From contig NZ_BSVC01000004.1 of the NCBI RefSeq assembly GCF_030269905.1, positions 124,001-188,000 on the forward strand: DNA of 64,000 nt. The letters run 5' to 3'. Of this stretch, positions 54,463 to 62,032 are shown in pieces. Positions within the stretch are counted from its first letter, which is position 1; every line of letters starts with the position of its first letter. A model generated the notes under the pieces. The model was not told the DNA's origin, searched no databases, and saw nothing but the letters and a program-made list of their open reading frames with translations. A program made the position numbers and the translations under genes. This stretch comes from Pelosinus sp. IPA-1. GTDB taxonomy: Bacteria; Bacillota; Negativicutes; DSM-13327.

Positions 54463-54535
54463 ATAGAAAGCTATAAAGGTATTCAAATTGCAAAGGAGTA
54501 CCGTGAAATTTCAAAAACTTTGAAATTTCGTACAC
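54443..54535 (-). CDS. Possible 30-residue antisense small ORF
   Basis: On the minus strand, GTG eight bases after AGGAGG opens a 30-codon ORF that overlaps the end of the 60-residue gene by 20 bases. It reads through an inverted repeat (GAAATTTC...GAAATTTC). The SD is good, but no homology is known; it may be chance. Confidence 0.22.
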   Translation of the reverse strand: MYEISKFLKFHGTPLQFEYLYSFLFRVFCA

Positions 54536-54623
54536 TTAAGCATCCTCCTAGGTGCTTTCATTTAAGGTAAATAAATATTATCATTTCCAAAGTCAAGTTA
54601 AATACCGATCTAATAAAATATAA

Positions 54624-54656
54624 ACCTTTGGAACACCTTTAGAATACCTTTGGACA
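54624..54656. repeat. Three 11-bp tandem repeats
   Basis: ACCTTTGGAAC, ACCTTTAGAAT and ACCTTTGGACA follow each other exactly, about one helix turn apart, which suggests a protein-binding array. Confidence 0.7.
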
Positions 54657-54739
54657 AACGTTGATTTTTACTGAATTTTATGCAATATGTAAATGCATGA
54701 TTAGTAACTAAGCAAAATACCCCTCGTAGTGCTTTTTTC

Positions 54740-54778
54740 CTTTTTGAAAAATAAACCACGTTTTTATGGAACGTGGTT
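54740..54778 (-). terminator. Terminator after the 27-residue peptide gene
   Basis: On the minus strand AACCACGTT...AACGTGGTT (9-bp stem) then TTATTTTTC, 36 bases after the small gene's stop. Confidence 0.78.
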
Positions 54779-54813
54779 AAAAGAAAAAAGGGGAGATTGA
54801 TTGTTAGAGAAAA

Positions 54814-54897
54814 TTAAAAATCATTATCACAACACAAAAGTAAAATAATGATGATAATTATAAAAATAAACCACATACCACCATTACCGGATTCCAT
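54814..54897 (-). CDS. 27-residue Gly/Ile-rich sporulation-type small membrane peptide (YjcZ-like)
   Basis: A complete small gene: SD TTGGAGGG, seven bases, ATG, 27 codons, TAA, then a terminator. The product begins MESGNGGMW, has an unbroken aliphatic stretch at residues 10-21 (mostly Ile and Leu) and ends CCDNDF. Tiny Gly-plus-hydrophobic peptides with terminal Cys/Asp are the YjcZ-type sporulation proteins of Bacilli and Clostridia. A sigma-K-like promoter lies upstream. Homology is only by shape. Confidence 0.6.
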   Translation of the reverse strand: MESGNGGMWFIFIIIIIILLLCCDNDF

Positions 54898-54935
54898 AAG
54901 AATTCCCTCCAATTGATAATTTATTTGTCCTAATC

Positions 54936-54963
54936 TATTTTATGCAAACTCAACATAAGAGGT
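54936..54963 (-). promoter_or_regulatory. sigK-like late-sporulation promoter of the 27-residue gene
   Basis: On the minus strand AC (54963-54962), 17 bases, CATAAAATA (54944-54936), fitting the sigma-K pattern AC-N16/17-CATAnnnTA, about 40 bases ahead of the ATG. Confidence 0.45.
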
Positions 54964-54980
54964 GTCAAAAATAAATGTCA

Positions 54981-55056
54981 TACATATATTTAACTGCAAT
55001 CATAATTACAGTTAAATGTATAGCCGTCTTACCTTTGGGTAGGATGGTGCTTTTTT
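54981..55056 (+). terminator. Tandem hairpins, the second a terminator (orphan)
   Basis: First hairpin ATTTAACTG/CAGTTAAAT (54988-55017). The second, CCGTCTTACC-TTTG-GGTAGGATGG (55024-55047, with G-U pairs), is followed by TGCTTTTTT. No gene ends nearby on this strand, so it may end read-through or belong to a short RNA. Confidence 0.65.
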
Positions 55057-55102
55057 ATTATGAATGATATATTTGCAAATTTGGTTGATCAGTGAACAAC
55101 AT

Positions 55103-55131
55103 GCAGGATTTTAGCGATAAATAGCGAAATA
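55103..55131 (+). promoter_or_regulatory. sigH-like promoter ahead of the c-di-GMP riboswitch
   Basis: GCAGGATTT, 11 bases, AGCGAAATA: perfect sigma-H -35 pattern and a -10 with one mismatch (GAAA for GAAT). Start near 55138, just before the riboswitch. Confidence 0.45.
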
Positions 55132-55149
55132 TACTAAAACTTTTAAAAA

Positions 55150-55226
55150 AGCAGGCAAACCTTCCGAAAGGGAGGGACGCAAAGCCGTGGGTCTAAGGAT
55201 GTATTAATCTAAGACTGCCAGGTTAC
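55150..55226 (+). promoter_or_regulatory. Cyclic di-GMP-I (GEMM-I) riboswitch
   Basis: The aptamer shows the conserved GGCAAACC, a GAAA tetraloop on the first stem, GGGACGCAAAGCC (tetraloop receptor side) and the closing GGGTCTAAGG...GACTGCCAGGTT second helix. The 3' strand forms part of an intrinsic terminator, so c-di-GMP would change termination. The controlled gene is the 56-residue ORF at 55347. Confidence 0.93.
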
Positions 55227-55255
55227 ATTTAAGGATGTAACCTGGCAGTCTTTAT
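55213..55255 (+). terminator. Riboswitch-linked terminator
   Basis: GACTGCCAGGTTACAT and ATGTAACCTGGCAGTC form a perfect 16-bp stem around TTAAGG, followed by TTTAT. It shares GACTGCCAGGTT with the aptamer, giving mutually exclusive folds. Confidence 0.9.
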
Positions 55256-55346
55256 AACTATATCTTAGATGAGAATATAAATGAAAATTAAGCTGAAGAG
55301 AACGATGGGTTCATCTAAGCTATTGGGAATAAAGGAGTTATTTATA

Positions 55347-55517
55347 ATGAACCAAGTAGAATTACAGCAATTAGTGAAGAAATATTTTACTGAAGCTAGT
55401 GACGAACAGATCGAAAAAATTATGGGTGAACTGTCTAGAGAAATTGAGATTATGACCCACGCTAAAATTAGAGAATTAGTTAATTTCGAGAAAAGTAAAA
55501 AACTATTAAATATTTAA
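55347..55517 (+). CDS. 56-residue helical protein under the c-di-GMP riboswitch
   Basis: A 56-residue acidic, wholly helical small protein (MNQVELQQLVKKYFTEAS at its start). ATG nine bases after AAAGGAG; the frame is open to 55281 but without an SD there. No domain recognised and no membrane segment. Being the first gene after a c-di-GMP-I riboswitch suggests a role in motility, surface attachment or sporulation, which is inference. Confidence 0.6.
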   Translation: MNQVELQQLVKKYFTEASDEQIEKIMGELSREIEIMTHAKIRELVNFEKSKKLLNI

Positions 55518-55762
55518 TAGTTACAATTTACATAATTGTGCCTTTTAGCAGATTTTTTTCTAATTGACAATGATTATCCAAAAGAATAGCAGGGGAAAAG
55601 AACTTTTGGAGAGAAGGTTAATATTCAGATTATCTTTGTCCTAGTTAAGTAATAACGCTTGTTACCAAAAGCCAGTTTCCTAAAATAAAGATGGGCATTG
55701 ATGGATATTATGCATCTAAGGCGTACAACTTGTTGACTAAAGGATAAAAGGAGGGAAAACAA

Positions 55763-56524
55763 GTGAAAACTTTTCTGGTTTATGCAACTTTTTTAATGCT
55801 GATGCTAAGCAACTCGCTGGTCGCAGCAGCAAGCGTAAGCGACAACCCAGTTGACGAAAGAGTTACCCTGACCTTTTATGGGCAATCGGCGTTTATGCTT
55901 TCTCATGGAAATACAAAGTTGATCTTCGATCCTTATCTGAGTAAGAATCCGTGGAAGGCAGCTAATGCCGATGAAATTGAATGCCAGTACATCCTTGTTT
56001 CACATGGTCATCAGGACCATATTGGGGATACCGTTCCAATTGCTAAACGCACTGGTGCTAAGGTTATTACATTTACCGCACTTGCTGGACTACTGAAAGA
56101 GCAAGGGTGTGATGTGGCCCCTATGGATATAGGTGGTCAGCGGGCATTTGATTTCGGCTACGTCAAATTAACACCGGCTGTTCATGGTTCCGGTGTCTCT
56201 GGAGGATTGGCCGCTGGGTTCATCGTTAACTTCTACGGCAAAACCATCTATTTTGCCGGTGATACCGCCTTATTCGGTGACATGGCCTTCATTGCCAAGG
56301 CAACGGTTGATTATGCGTTGCTACCAATAGGGGATAACTACACAATGGGAATAGCCGACGCGGTAGATGCGGTGGAACTGATCAAACCCAAAGCAGTAAT
56401 TCCAATGCATTATAACACCAATCCCTTAATAAAAGCCTCGCCTGAGGAGTTTAAAAAGGCAGTGGAAAAACGCTATAGAATTCCGGTTCATGTAATACAG
56501 CCGGGAGGGACACTTGTTTTATGA
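55763..56524 (+). CDS. Exported UPF0173 metallo-beta-lactamase-fold hydrolase
   Basis: A 253-residue protein with a signal peptide (about 1-24, ending VAAAS) and a metal-hydrolase domain of the UPF0173 (YtkL-like) kind: FYGQSAFMLSHG, FDPYLSKNPW, metal motif HGHQDH (about 77-82), TPAVHGSG, FAGDTALFGDM and PMHYNT. UPF0173 members usually lack a signal peptide, so an exported form is notable. SD AAGGAGGG. Base composition is visibly more GC-rich than the neighbours. Confidence 0.85.
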   Translation: MKTFLVYATFLMLMLSNSLVAAASVSDNPVDERVTLTFYGQSAFMLSHGNTKLIFDPYLSKNPWKAANADEIECQYILVSHGHQDHIGDTVPIAKRTGAKVITFTALAGLLKEQGCDVAPMDIGGQRAFDFGYVKLTPAVHGSGVSGGLAAGFIVNFYGKTIYFAGDTALFGDMAFIAKATVDYALLPIGDNYTMGIADAVDAVELIKPKAVIPMHYNTNPLIKASPEEFKKAVEKRYRIPVHVIQPGGTLVL

Positions 56525-56535
56525 GTAATGGCGAA

Positions 56536-56589
56536 AACAAAGAATTCTTGCCAGATTTTTATTAATTGGGTAAGAATTCTTTGTTTTTT
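56536..56589 (+). terminator. Terminator after the UPF0173 gene
   Basis: CAAAGAATTCTTGCC...GGGTAAGAATTCTTTG followed by TTTTTTC. Confidence 0.87.
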
Positions 56590-56624
56590 CGAGGAATAAA
56601 TAGCCTGTCTCTCCTAAAGATATC

Positions 56625-56724
56625 TTGACAAGAAGAAATAATATAGATTAAGATATAACAAATAATGGTTGACTAGATAACTAGAGACCAATTCCGTTTT
56701 GGAATTGGTCTCTTTTTGTTTTTT
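56625..56724 (+). promoter_or_regulatory. Short promoter-operator-terminator unit
   Basis: TTGACA (56625-56630) with TAAGAT (56649-56654, spacer 18), then a CTAG-ATAA-CTAG palindrome within TTGACTAGATAACTAGAG (56669-56686), and at once a 12-bp perfect terminator GAGACCAATTCC/GGAATTGGTCTC (56684-56712) with TTTTTGTTTTTT. The transcript would be only about 60 bases. Confidence 0.55.
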
Positions 56725-56774
56725 CTCTAACCAGTAGGGAAAACAAAGTTTGCTGACGAAGAGGAGGTGCATTT

Positions 56775-56789
56775 TTGTTCGCAGTGTAA
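56775..56789 (+). pseudogene. Four-codon remnant or leader ORF
   Basis: A TTG seven bases after GAGGAGG reads only four codons to TAA. The strong SD with immediate stop looks like the decayed start of a lost gene (for example a regulator served by the operator upstream) or a leader peptide. Confidence 0.25.
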
Positions 56790-56874
56790 TTGCTATAAGT
56801 GTTTCTACTTTTGGAAGTTAATTTAAGAAACAGGAATCGTATAGACTAAATTTAGTAGGAGGTAACCAATAGAT

Positions 56875-58011
56875 ATGATAAGAATGACTAATATTATACT
56901 TGTACTAACAGTTTTTTTGACCACATTTTTTACATGCGCCGATGCTGCTGATTCGAACATTCATCCTGTCCAATCGGAAATTGTTGCAAGGCTTCCTTAT
57001 TCCGTAGGTAACATCGCCTTCACGCCAGAAAATCAAATTATTTTTAGTCATCATCCGTTTTATACTCCAGATATTCGAGTAGCTAGACTCACATCGCCAA
57101 CGACGTTCGAACCTTTTCCGAATGCCGAATGGAACACACCGCGGCAGGGCACTGATCATTATCTTGATAACGTACTTGGATTGAGGTCGGATGAGAATGG
57201 AGTTGTCTGGATGCTTGATATGGGCTTCCGCACCCATATTACCCCCAAATTGGTTGGATGGAACACACGGACTAACAAGCTTGAGCGAATATATTATATG
57301 CCAGAACCCGCGACACGACCAGGATCGCAACCACAAGACTTAGTTATCGATCAGAAGAATCGCAAGTTTTATATAGCAGATGAAGATATCGGTCCTGGTG
57401 GGGATGGTTCACAATCCGCCATCATCATTATCGACATGGACAGTGGATATGTACGAAGAGTTCTGGAAGGCGACCGCTCTACAATACCGGAAAATGTTCC
57501 GCTTCATTTTGATGATAAAGATCTTACCTTCCCAGGCAAAGACGGAAATCCCGTCATTATTAAAGTTGGGTGCGATGGTATTACTATGGACCGGAAGGCA
57601 GAGTGGTTATACTATGCACCGTTGAGCGGGCACTCTTTATATCGGATCCGTGTAGATGATCTGAACAACGAAAAGCTTACGTCTGCAGAACTTAGCTCGA
57701 AAGTGGAGCGGTACTCTGATAAGCCCAATAATGGCGGGCTCTCCATCGACAAATCAGGTAATATTTACTTGACTGCGTTGGAGAGCAAGTCTATTGGACT
57801 TATAACACCAGACCGTAAATACCATACATTAACAAGCCATCCGGACATGGTGTGGCCTGATGGTATTTCATATTCCTTAGACGGCAATATGTATGTTTCA
57901 GCGTCCCAAGTCTCCGCGGCCGCTGTTTTCCACGATGGAAAGGCAGAAAATACAACACCATATCTGATTTTCCGCTTCAAACCTCTATCACCAGGCTATA
58001 TCTCCCGTTGA
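56875..58011 (+). CDS. Major royal jelly protein/yellow-family secreted protein
   Basis: A 378-residue exported protein: signal peptide (about 1-24, ending ADA) then a six-bladed beta-propeller of the MRJP/yellow type, related in shape to SMP-30. Recognisable stretches are VLGLRSDENGVVWMLDMG, QDLVIDQKNRKFYIADE, DGITMDRKAEWLYYAPLSG and VWPDGISYSLDGNMYVS. Bacterial members are sporadic; the function is unknown. ATG with AGGAGGTAACC upstream. It is relatively GC-rich, as its left neighbour, suggesting shared acquisition. Confidence 0.85.
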   Translation: MIRMTNIILVLTVFLTTFFTCADAADSNIHPVQSEIVARLPYSVGNIAFTPENQIIFSHHPFYTPDIRVARLTSPTTFEPFPNAEWNTPRQGTDHYLDNVLGLRSDENGVVWMLDMGFRTHITPKLVGWNTRTNKLERIYYMPEPATRPGSQPQDLVIDQKNRKFYIADEDIGPGGDGSQSAIIIIDMDSGYVRRVLEGDRSTIPENVPLHFDDKDLTFPGKDGNPVIIKVGCDGITMDRKAEWLYYAPLSGHSLYRIRVDDLNNEKLTSAELSSKVERYSDKPNNGGLSIDKSGNIYLTALESKSIGLITPDRKYHTLTSHPDMVWPDGISYSLDGNMYVSASQVSAAAVFHDGKAENTTPYLIFRFKPLSPGYISR

Positions 58012-58164
58012 TGCCCCTTGTTTGAATATCAGCAGATTATTCTAATTTTAAATTTGCCGTTATAAGGAGAGTCAGCAGTGTCAGGCTTGGGTTTCAATAC
58101 CCGTACCAGGTTGTCTGTATCAATCATATTTTTACATATTGTTAAAATTAGTCCTACACAAACA

Positions 58165-58206
58165 AAGAGAGGTCAACGGACAAAAATCCGCGTACCTCTC
58201 TTCTTT
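58165..58206 (+). terminator. Terminator after the MRJP gene (dispersed repeat)
   Basis: AAGAGAGGT...CGGA...TCCG...ACCTCTCTT then CTTTAT. Its sequence is closely related to the hairpin at 60224-60262. Confidence 0.75.
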
Positions 58207-58302
58207 ATGTAATATGTGGACTTTCCTTATCTAAAGTGTAAAATACTAACAGGAATATCCGCTAAAAACTCAGTTTTCGCTGATGGGTTTTATTCAAATA
58301 TT

Positions 58303-58905
58303 CTATTGTAAATTTTTATTGCTTTCTTTGAGATATTTTTGTTTGAAGTAACGTCCGCGAATTTCTAGAATATCACAGACACCATCGTCAACAATGCGAA
58401 CATAACCTTGTCCAATAAATTTTAACTCTTTTTCTTTGCCAGGTGCTTTCACTTCTTCCCACTTAAACCGTCGTTCTTCGTTTGTGCCTGGGTTTTCGAC
58501 AAAGATTTCTGCTTCCGGATTTGGTTTCTCGTCACCACTACAAGGCGCAAAACTCTCTTTGAGTTTACTGATGAAAACCTCACAGATTTGATCAGGAATA
58601 TCTAATGCACCTTCTTCATCACCGTTGACATCATCAATGACGAGAAAAAGAGCATTACCAAAAACAATTTCATCTTGATCAGGTTCAGGGAAACGACGAT
58701 TTGCAGTCAGTTGTAGAGGAATTGCCATATCATTGATAAAAATATGTAAGGATAAACCTTCACCGATTTCAAACAAGCGAGAACTAATAAAATTTCCACC
58801 TAACACAACGGCCATTTCTTCAAGTTGTTTATCAATCGCCGTTGATAGTTTGTAGACAGCAGGATCTTTACCTACTTCCATAATGATTGCATTTAATGTT
58901 GTCAT
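58303..58905 (-). CDS. DUF3846 domain-containing protein
   Basis: A 200-residue protein whose N-terminal half follows the DUF3846 pattern: NAIIMEVGKDPAVYKL, then LGGNFIS... and ANRRFP, GNALFLVIDD. DUF3846 is mostly found in phage and mobile regions. The C-terminal half (about 130-200) is acidic/basic with no recognised domain. ATG 58905, six bases after GAGGAGC, is chosen over a start 42 bases upstream. Confidence 0.65.
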   Translation of the reverse strand: MTTLNAIIMEVGKDPAVYKLSTAIDKQLEEMAVVLGGNFISSRLFEIGEGLSLHIFINDMAIPLQLTANRRFPEPDQDEIVFGNALFLVIDDVNGDEEGALDIPDQICEVFISKLKESFAPCSGDEKPNPEAEIFVENPGTNEERRFKWEEVKAPGKEKELKFIGQGYVRIVDDGVCDILEIRGRYFKQKYLKESNKNLQ

Positions 58906-59013
58906 ATGTTTGCTCCTCATATCATTGTGGTTTTGTTTATTTGCCAAAAAATCAAATGATTATAATTGTAGATAATTTTACTTCATTCGTCAAGCAGCAT
59001 GAAAGTTCTTCAA

Positions 59014-59049
59014 TCGAGTCCCCACCATTTTTACAGCGTGGGGACTCGA
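59014..59049. repeat. GC-rich 12-bp inverted repeat
   Basis: TCGAGTCCCCAC and GTGGGGACTCGA flank a 12-base AT-rich loop. It lies 110 bases upstream of the DUF3846 start and contrasts with the AT-rich surroundings. Flanking 58906-59228 holds no supported gene. Confidence 0.75.
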
Positions 59050-59228
59050 CGGTTCCGGCAAATCCCAATTTAGGTTTCACCATTATCAGTGATATGCAAA
59101 ACCGTATCATTTGTAACGACGAAAAAAATAAAGTTTTTGCCAATTTTTGTGTAGATTGGCAAGAGCTTCATTTTATATAGCTAGCATTTTATGAAGAGGT
59201 ATTAGTGTTTAGGTTTAAACTAACGCAA

Positions 59229-59260
59229 AAATAAAAAACTAACGGAATAATCCATTAGCT
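59229..59260 (-). terminator. Terminator of the secreted unknown
   Basis: On the minus strand CTAATGGATTATTCCGTTAG then TTTTTTATTTTT, 14 bases after the stop. Confidence 0.82.
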
Positions 59261-59273
59261 TTAAAAGATGGTT

Positions 59274-60035
59274 CTATTTGGGATTGGCAAGAGGGATTTT
59301 TGTAAAGGCTGCATCCAAAATTCTATTCATCATGGACTCAGGGCCAGTGCTATCTCGGTCTCTGTTCCACGAAAAGGAAGAACGATACCGAGAGTCTGTA
59401 TAGGACCATACTACTTGTTTAGTTTTAGGATCTGTCAAGCTTAGTACTAGATTTGCATCATCGTATATTCGATAACCAGCAGGATAATGTACAACTACTT
59501 CTTTAGGAATTTCCATCCAACCATGATATTCTTTGCCATCTGCGTTTATACCGCCATATTCTACTCTTTCTTTGATGGTCTCTGTGGAGTCATAAGCATC
59601 ATAATATTCATAATACCAACCATAATTCCGCACTTCCGCAGATAATACTAGATCAACATATTTAGATAATTCTTGCTCGCGCAACGTAGTGAATTCGAGG
59701 GAATTTTTATCCTCAATGGTAGGGATATTAGGATCGCCTTGTATTTGGATATCAATATAATTTAAATTTAATATATAATATTTGCCTAAATTTTTTACTC
59801 GATTATTTAATGAATTAATAAATTTTTCTTGTCCATAAGGATATTTATCAAACTTATCATTCATATCTCCTTTGAGGGTATATGAAAATGTTGGTTCTAA
59901 TAACAATATCCTTTTTACATTGCCAAAATTATAGTTTGGGCTTTTCCAATTGCTTGATTCGGCGGACACGGAAGAAATGGTGACCATAGAGTAACAAATA
60001 AGAAGGAACAAAATATTCAACAAGCGCCTAACCAT
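59274..60035 (-). CDS. Secreted protein of unknown function
   Basis: A 253-residue exported protein with a signal peptide (about 1-26, ending VSAES). The mature part starts with FGNVKRILLLEPTF, resembling the nucleotide- or lipoprotein-type DUF4136-like secreted proteins, then a helix and a beta domain with NYGWYYEYYDAYDST. No enzyme motif. ATG six bases after GGAGGAG; the frame is open 12 codons further up. Confidence 0.6.
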   Translation of the reverse strand: MVRRLLNILFLLICYSMVTISSVSAESSNWKSPNYNFGNVKRILLLEPTFSYTLKGDMNDKFDKYPYGQEKFINSLNNRVKNLGKYYILNLNYIDIQIQGDPNIPTIEDKNSLEFTTLREQELSKYVDLVLSAEVRNYGWYYEYYDAYDSTETIKERVEYGGINADGKEYHGWMEIPKEVVVHYPAGYRIYDDANLVLSLTDPKTKQVVWSYTDSRYRSSFSWNRDRDSTGPESMMNRILDAAFTKIPLANPK

Positions 60036-60223
60036 AATAATCTCCTCCATTAGTTTAAAATAGCGAATCAAATGCTGCTTCTTTTAGTATATCACGTTAT
60101 GGTTTTTTTTCCCATTAATGATAATTGTCCGCAAGCAAACACAAACCAGCTAAGCATTATGTTCAAGAACAGTGTTGATAATATAACAATTTTGCGGTAT
60201 AGAGGGGAAGCTTTTTATCGCCA

Positions 60224-60262
60224 AGGAGGTCAGCAGGCAAGAATCCGCTGACCTCTCTTCTA
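60224..60262 (+). terminator. Hairpin/terminator between divergent genes (dispersed repeat)
   Basis: GAGGTCAGC and GCTGACCTC form a 9-bp stem, with TCTTCTATA after. No gene ends upstream on this strand. Related to 58165-58206. Confidence 0.6.
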
Positions 60263-60326
60263 TATTATTAACAAAAGAGATTAAGAAATTATTTTTCCCT
60301 TTATACTAAATAAAATAAATAAGATA

Positions 60327-60360
60327 GCGGGATGTTTTTTGTCCCGCGATATGGTATAAT
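60327..60360 (+). promoter_or_regulatory. pckA promoter with inverted-repeat operator
   Basis: TATAAT at 60355-60360, with GCGGGA (60327-60332) and TCCCGC (60342-60347) over the -35 region. No standard -35 is present, fitting a regulated promoter. Confidence 0.5.
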
Positions 60361-60397
60361 GTACAATGTATTCAAGATAATATATAGGGAGGTACTT

Positions 60398-61975
60398 ATG
60401 GAGAGAATAGGAGAAAATAACTACCTCGATATTACAGAGGTAGCCAGTAAAGTATATTATAATCTGCCGCCGACGCGCCTAGTAGAAGAAGCCATTAGCC
60501 GTAATGAGGGACGGCTTACTTCTACAGGAGCGTTGCGGGTTACTACTGGCAAATATACTGGACGTTCGCCTAATGATAAATTTATTGTGGATTCGCCTGC
60601 TGTGCATAGTGATATTGCCTGGGGCAGCAATAAAGCTTTTAGTGGTAAACAGTTTATCCAGCTATATAATCGCATGATGGGATACTTACAAAATCGGGAG
60701 ATATTTACATTTAGTGGCTATGCAGGAGCTGATGAAGAGCATCAGGTAAAAGTACAATTTATTAATGAATTTGCTTGGCAAAACCTTTTCGTTCATCAAC
60801 TATTTATTCGTCCTGAGTCATTGCAGGAAACAAGAAAGCCAGATTTCACGGTGATTTGCCTGCCTAACTTTAAAGCGGTACCGGAAATCGACGGTACAAT
60901 TTCCGAAGCTTTTATTGTCCTGAACCTTGAACAGAGGATAATATTAATTGGGGGAACCCATTATGCTGGTGAAATGAAAAAAGCTATTTTTACGGTCATG
61001 AATTTTTTGCTTCCTAAACAAGGTATTCTTTCTATGCATTGCTCCGCTAATATGGGAGAAACAGGTGATACCGCACTATTTTTTGGTCTGAGCGGAACTG
61101 GTAAGACTACGTTGTCGGCTGACCATAATCGTCGTCTAATCGGGGATGATGAACATGGCTGGAGTAACCAGGGTATTTTTAATATTGAGGGCGGATGTTA
61201 TGCTAAGTGTATTAAACTGAGCCAGGAAAATGAGCCACAGATTTGGGACGCCATTCGTTTTGGCACAGTGTTGGAGAATGTAGTTGTGGATGAAGAGAGT
61301 CGTGCGGCGAATTATGATAGTGTAGATTTCACTGAAAATACTCGTGCCGCCTACCCTGTTCATTACATTGATAATGTTGTAGTTCCAGGTGTGGGAGGAC
61401 ATCCTAGCACCGTGATATTTCTAACGGCAGATGCCTTTGGAGTATTACCACCGATTGCTAAGTTAAATAAGGAACAGGCTATGTACCATTTCTTATCAGG
61501 GTATACAAGTAAGCTTGCGGGAACAGAGAGAGGCGTTACCAAACCAGAAGCCACTTTTTCTGCTTGCTTCGGTGCTCCTTTTCTCCCGTTATCTCCTTTG
61601 GTTTATGCAAAAATGCTGGGAGAAAAGTTAGAACAACAGAACACCAATGTTTTCTTGATTAATACTGGTTGGTCAGGAGGACCATATGGCATAGGGAAAA
61701 GAATGAATTTAGCTTATACTAGAGCCATGGTGACAGCAGCTATTGAAGGGCATATGGATCATGTATCCTATGATCTAGATCCGATTTTTAATGTTTATGT
61801 ACCCGATACATGCCCTGGAGTGCCAGAAAGTATACTTAAGCCTCGCAACACCTGGAGTGATGGGGGATCTTATGATCGCCAGGCTAGAAAGCTGGCAGCT
61901 TTATTCAATGAAAATTTTACTAGATTTTTGGAAGATATCCCTGAGGGAATTGCTCAAGCGGGTCCCAAAGGGTAA
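60398..61975 (+). CDS. pckA: Phosphoenolpyruvate carboxykinase (ATP)
   Basis: A 525-residue enzyme converting oxaloacetate + ATP to PEP and CO2 (gluconeogenesis) or the reverse in fermenters. Kinase-1a motif [16 protein letters not shown], the metal-binding GDDEHGW, and [15 protein letters not shown] are diagnostic. ATG 60398 after TAGGGAGG; upstream in-frame starts fall in the promoter. Followed 57 bases on by a GapB-type GAPDH. Confidence 0.96.
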   Translation: MERIGENNYLDITEVASKVYYNLPPTRLVEEAISRNEGRLTSTGALRVTTGKYTGRSPNDKFIVDSPAVHSDIAWGSNKAFSGKQFIQLYNRMMGYLQNREIFTFSGYAGADEEHQVKVQFINEFAWQNLFVHQLFIRPESLQETRKPDFTVICLPNFKAVPEIDGTISEAFIVLNLEQRIILIGGTHYAGEMKKAIFTVMNFLLPKQGILSMHCSANMGETGDTALFFGLSGTGKTTLSADHNRRLIGDDEHGWSNQGIFNIEGGCYAKCIKLSQENEPQIWDAIRFGTVLENVVVDEESRAANYDSVDFTENTRAAYPVHYIDNVVVPGVGGHPSTVIFLTADAFGVLPPIAKLNKEQAMYHFLSGYTSKLAGTERGVTKPEATFSACFGAPFLPLSPLVYAKMLGEKLEQQNTNVFLINTGWSGGPYGIGKRMNLAYTRAMVTAAIEGHMDHVSYDLDPIFNVYVPDTCPGVPESILKPRNTWSDGGSYDRQARKLAALFNENFTRFLEDIPEGIAQAGPKG

Positions 61976-62032
61976 TAATAATGGAAGAACTCTTGTAGCT
62001 TAATCTTATACTTTGTTTTATGGAGGCAGAAC

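Noticed and set aside
54624-54656. CRISPR-like repeats
   Set aside because: The 11-bp units have no spacers and only three copies.
58887-59180. 97-codon plus-strand ORF
   Set aside because: It starts antisense inside the DUF3846 gene, has no SD, and crosses the GC-rich inverted repeat; it looks like chance.
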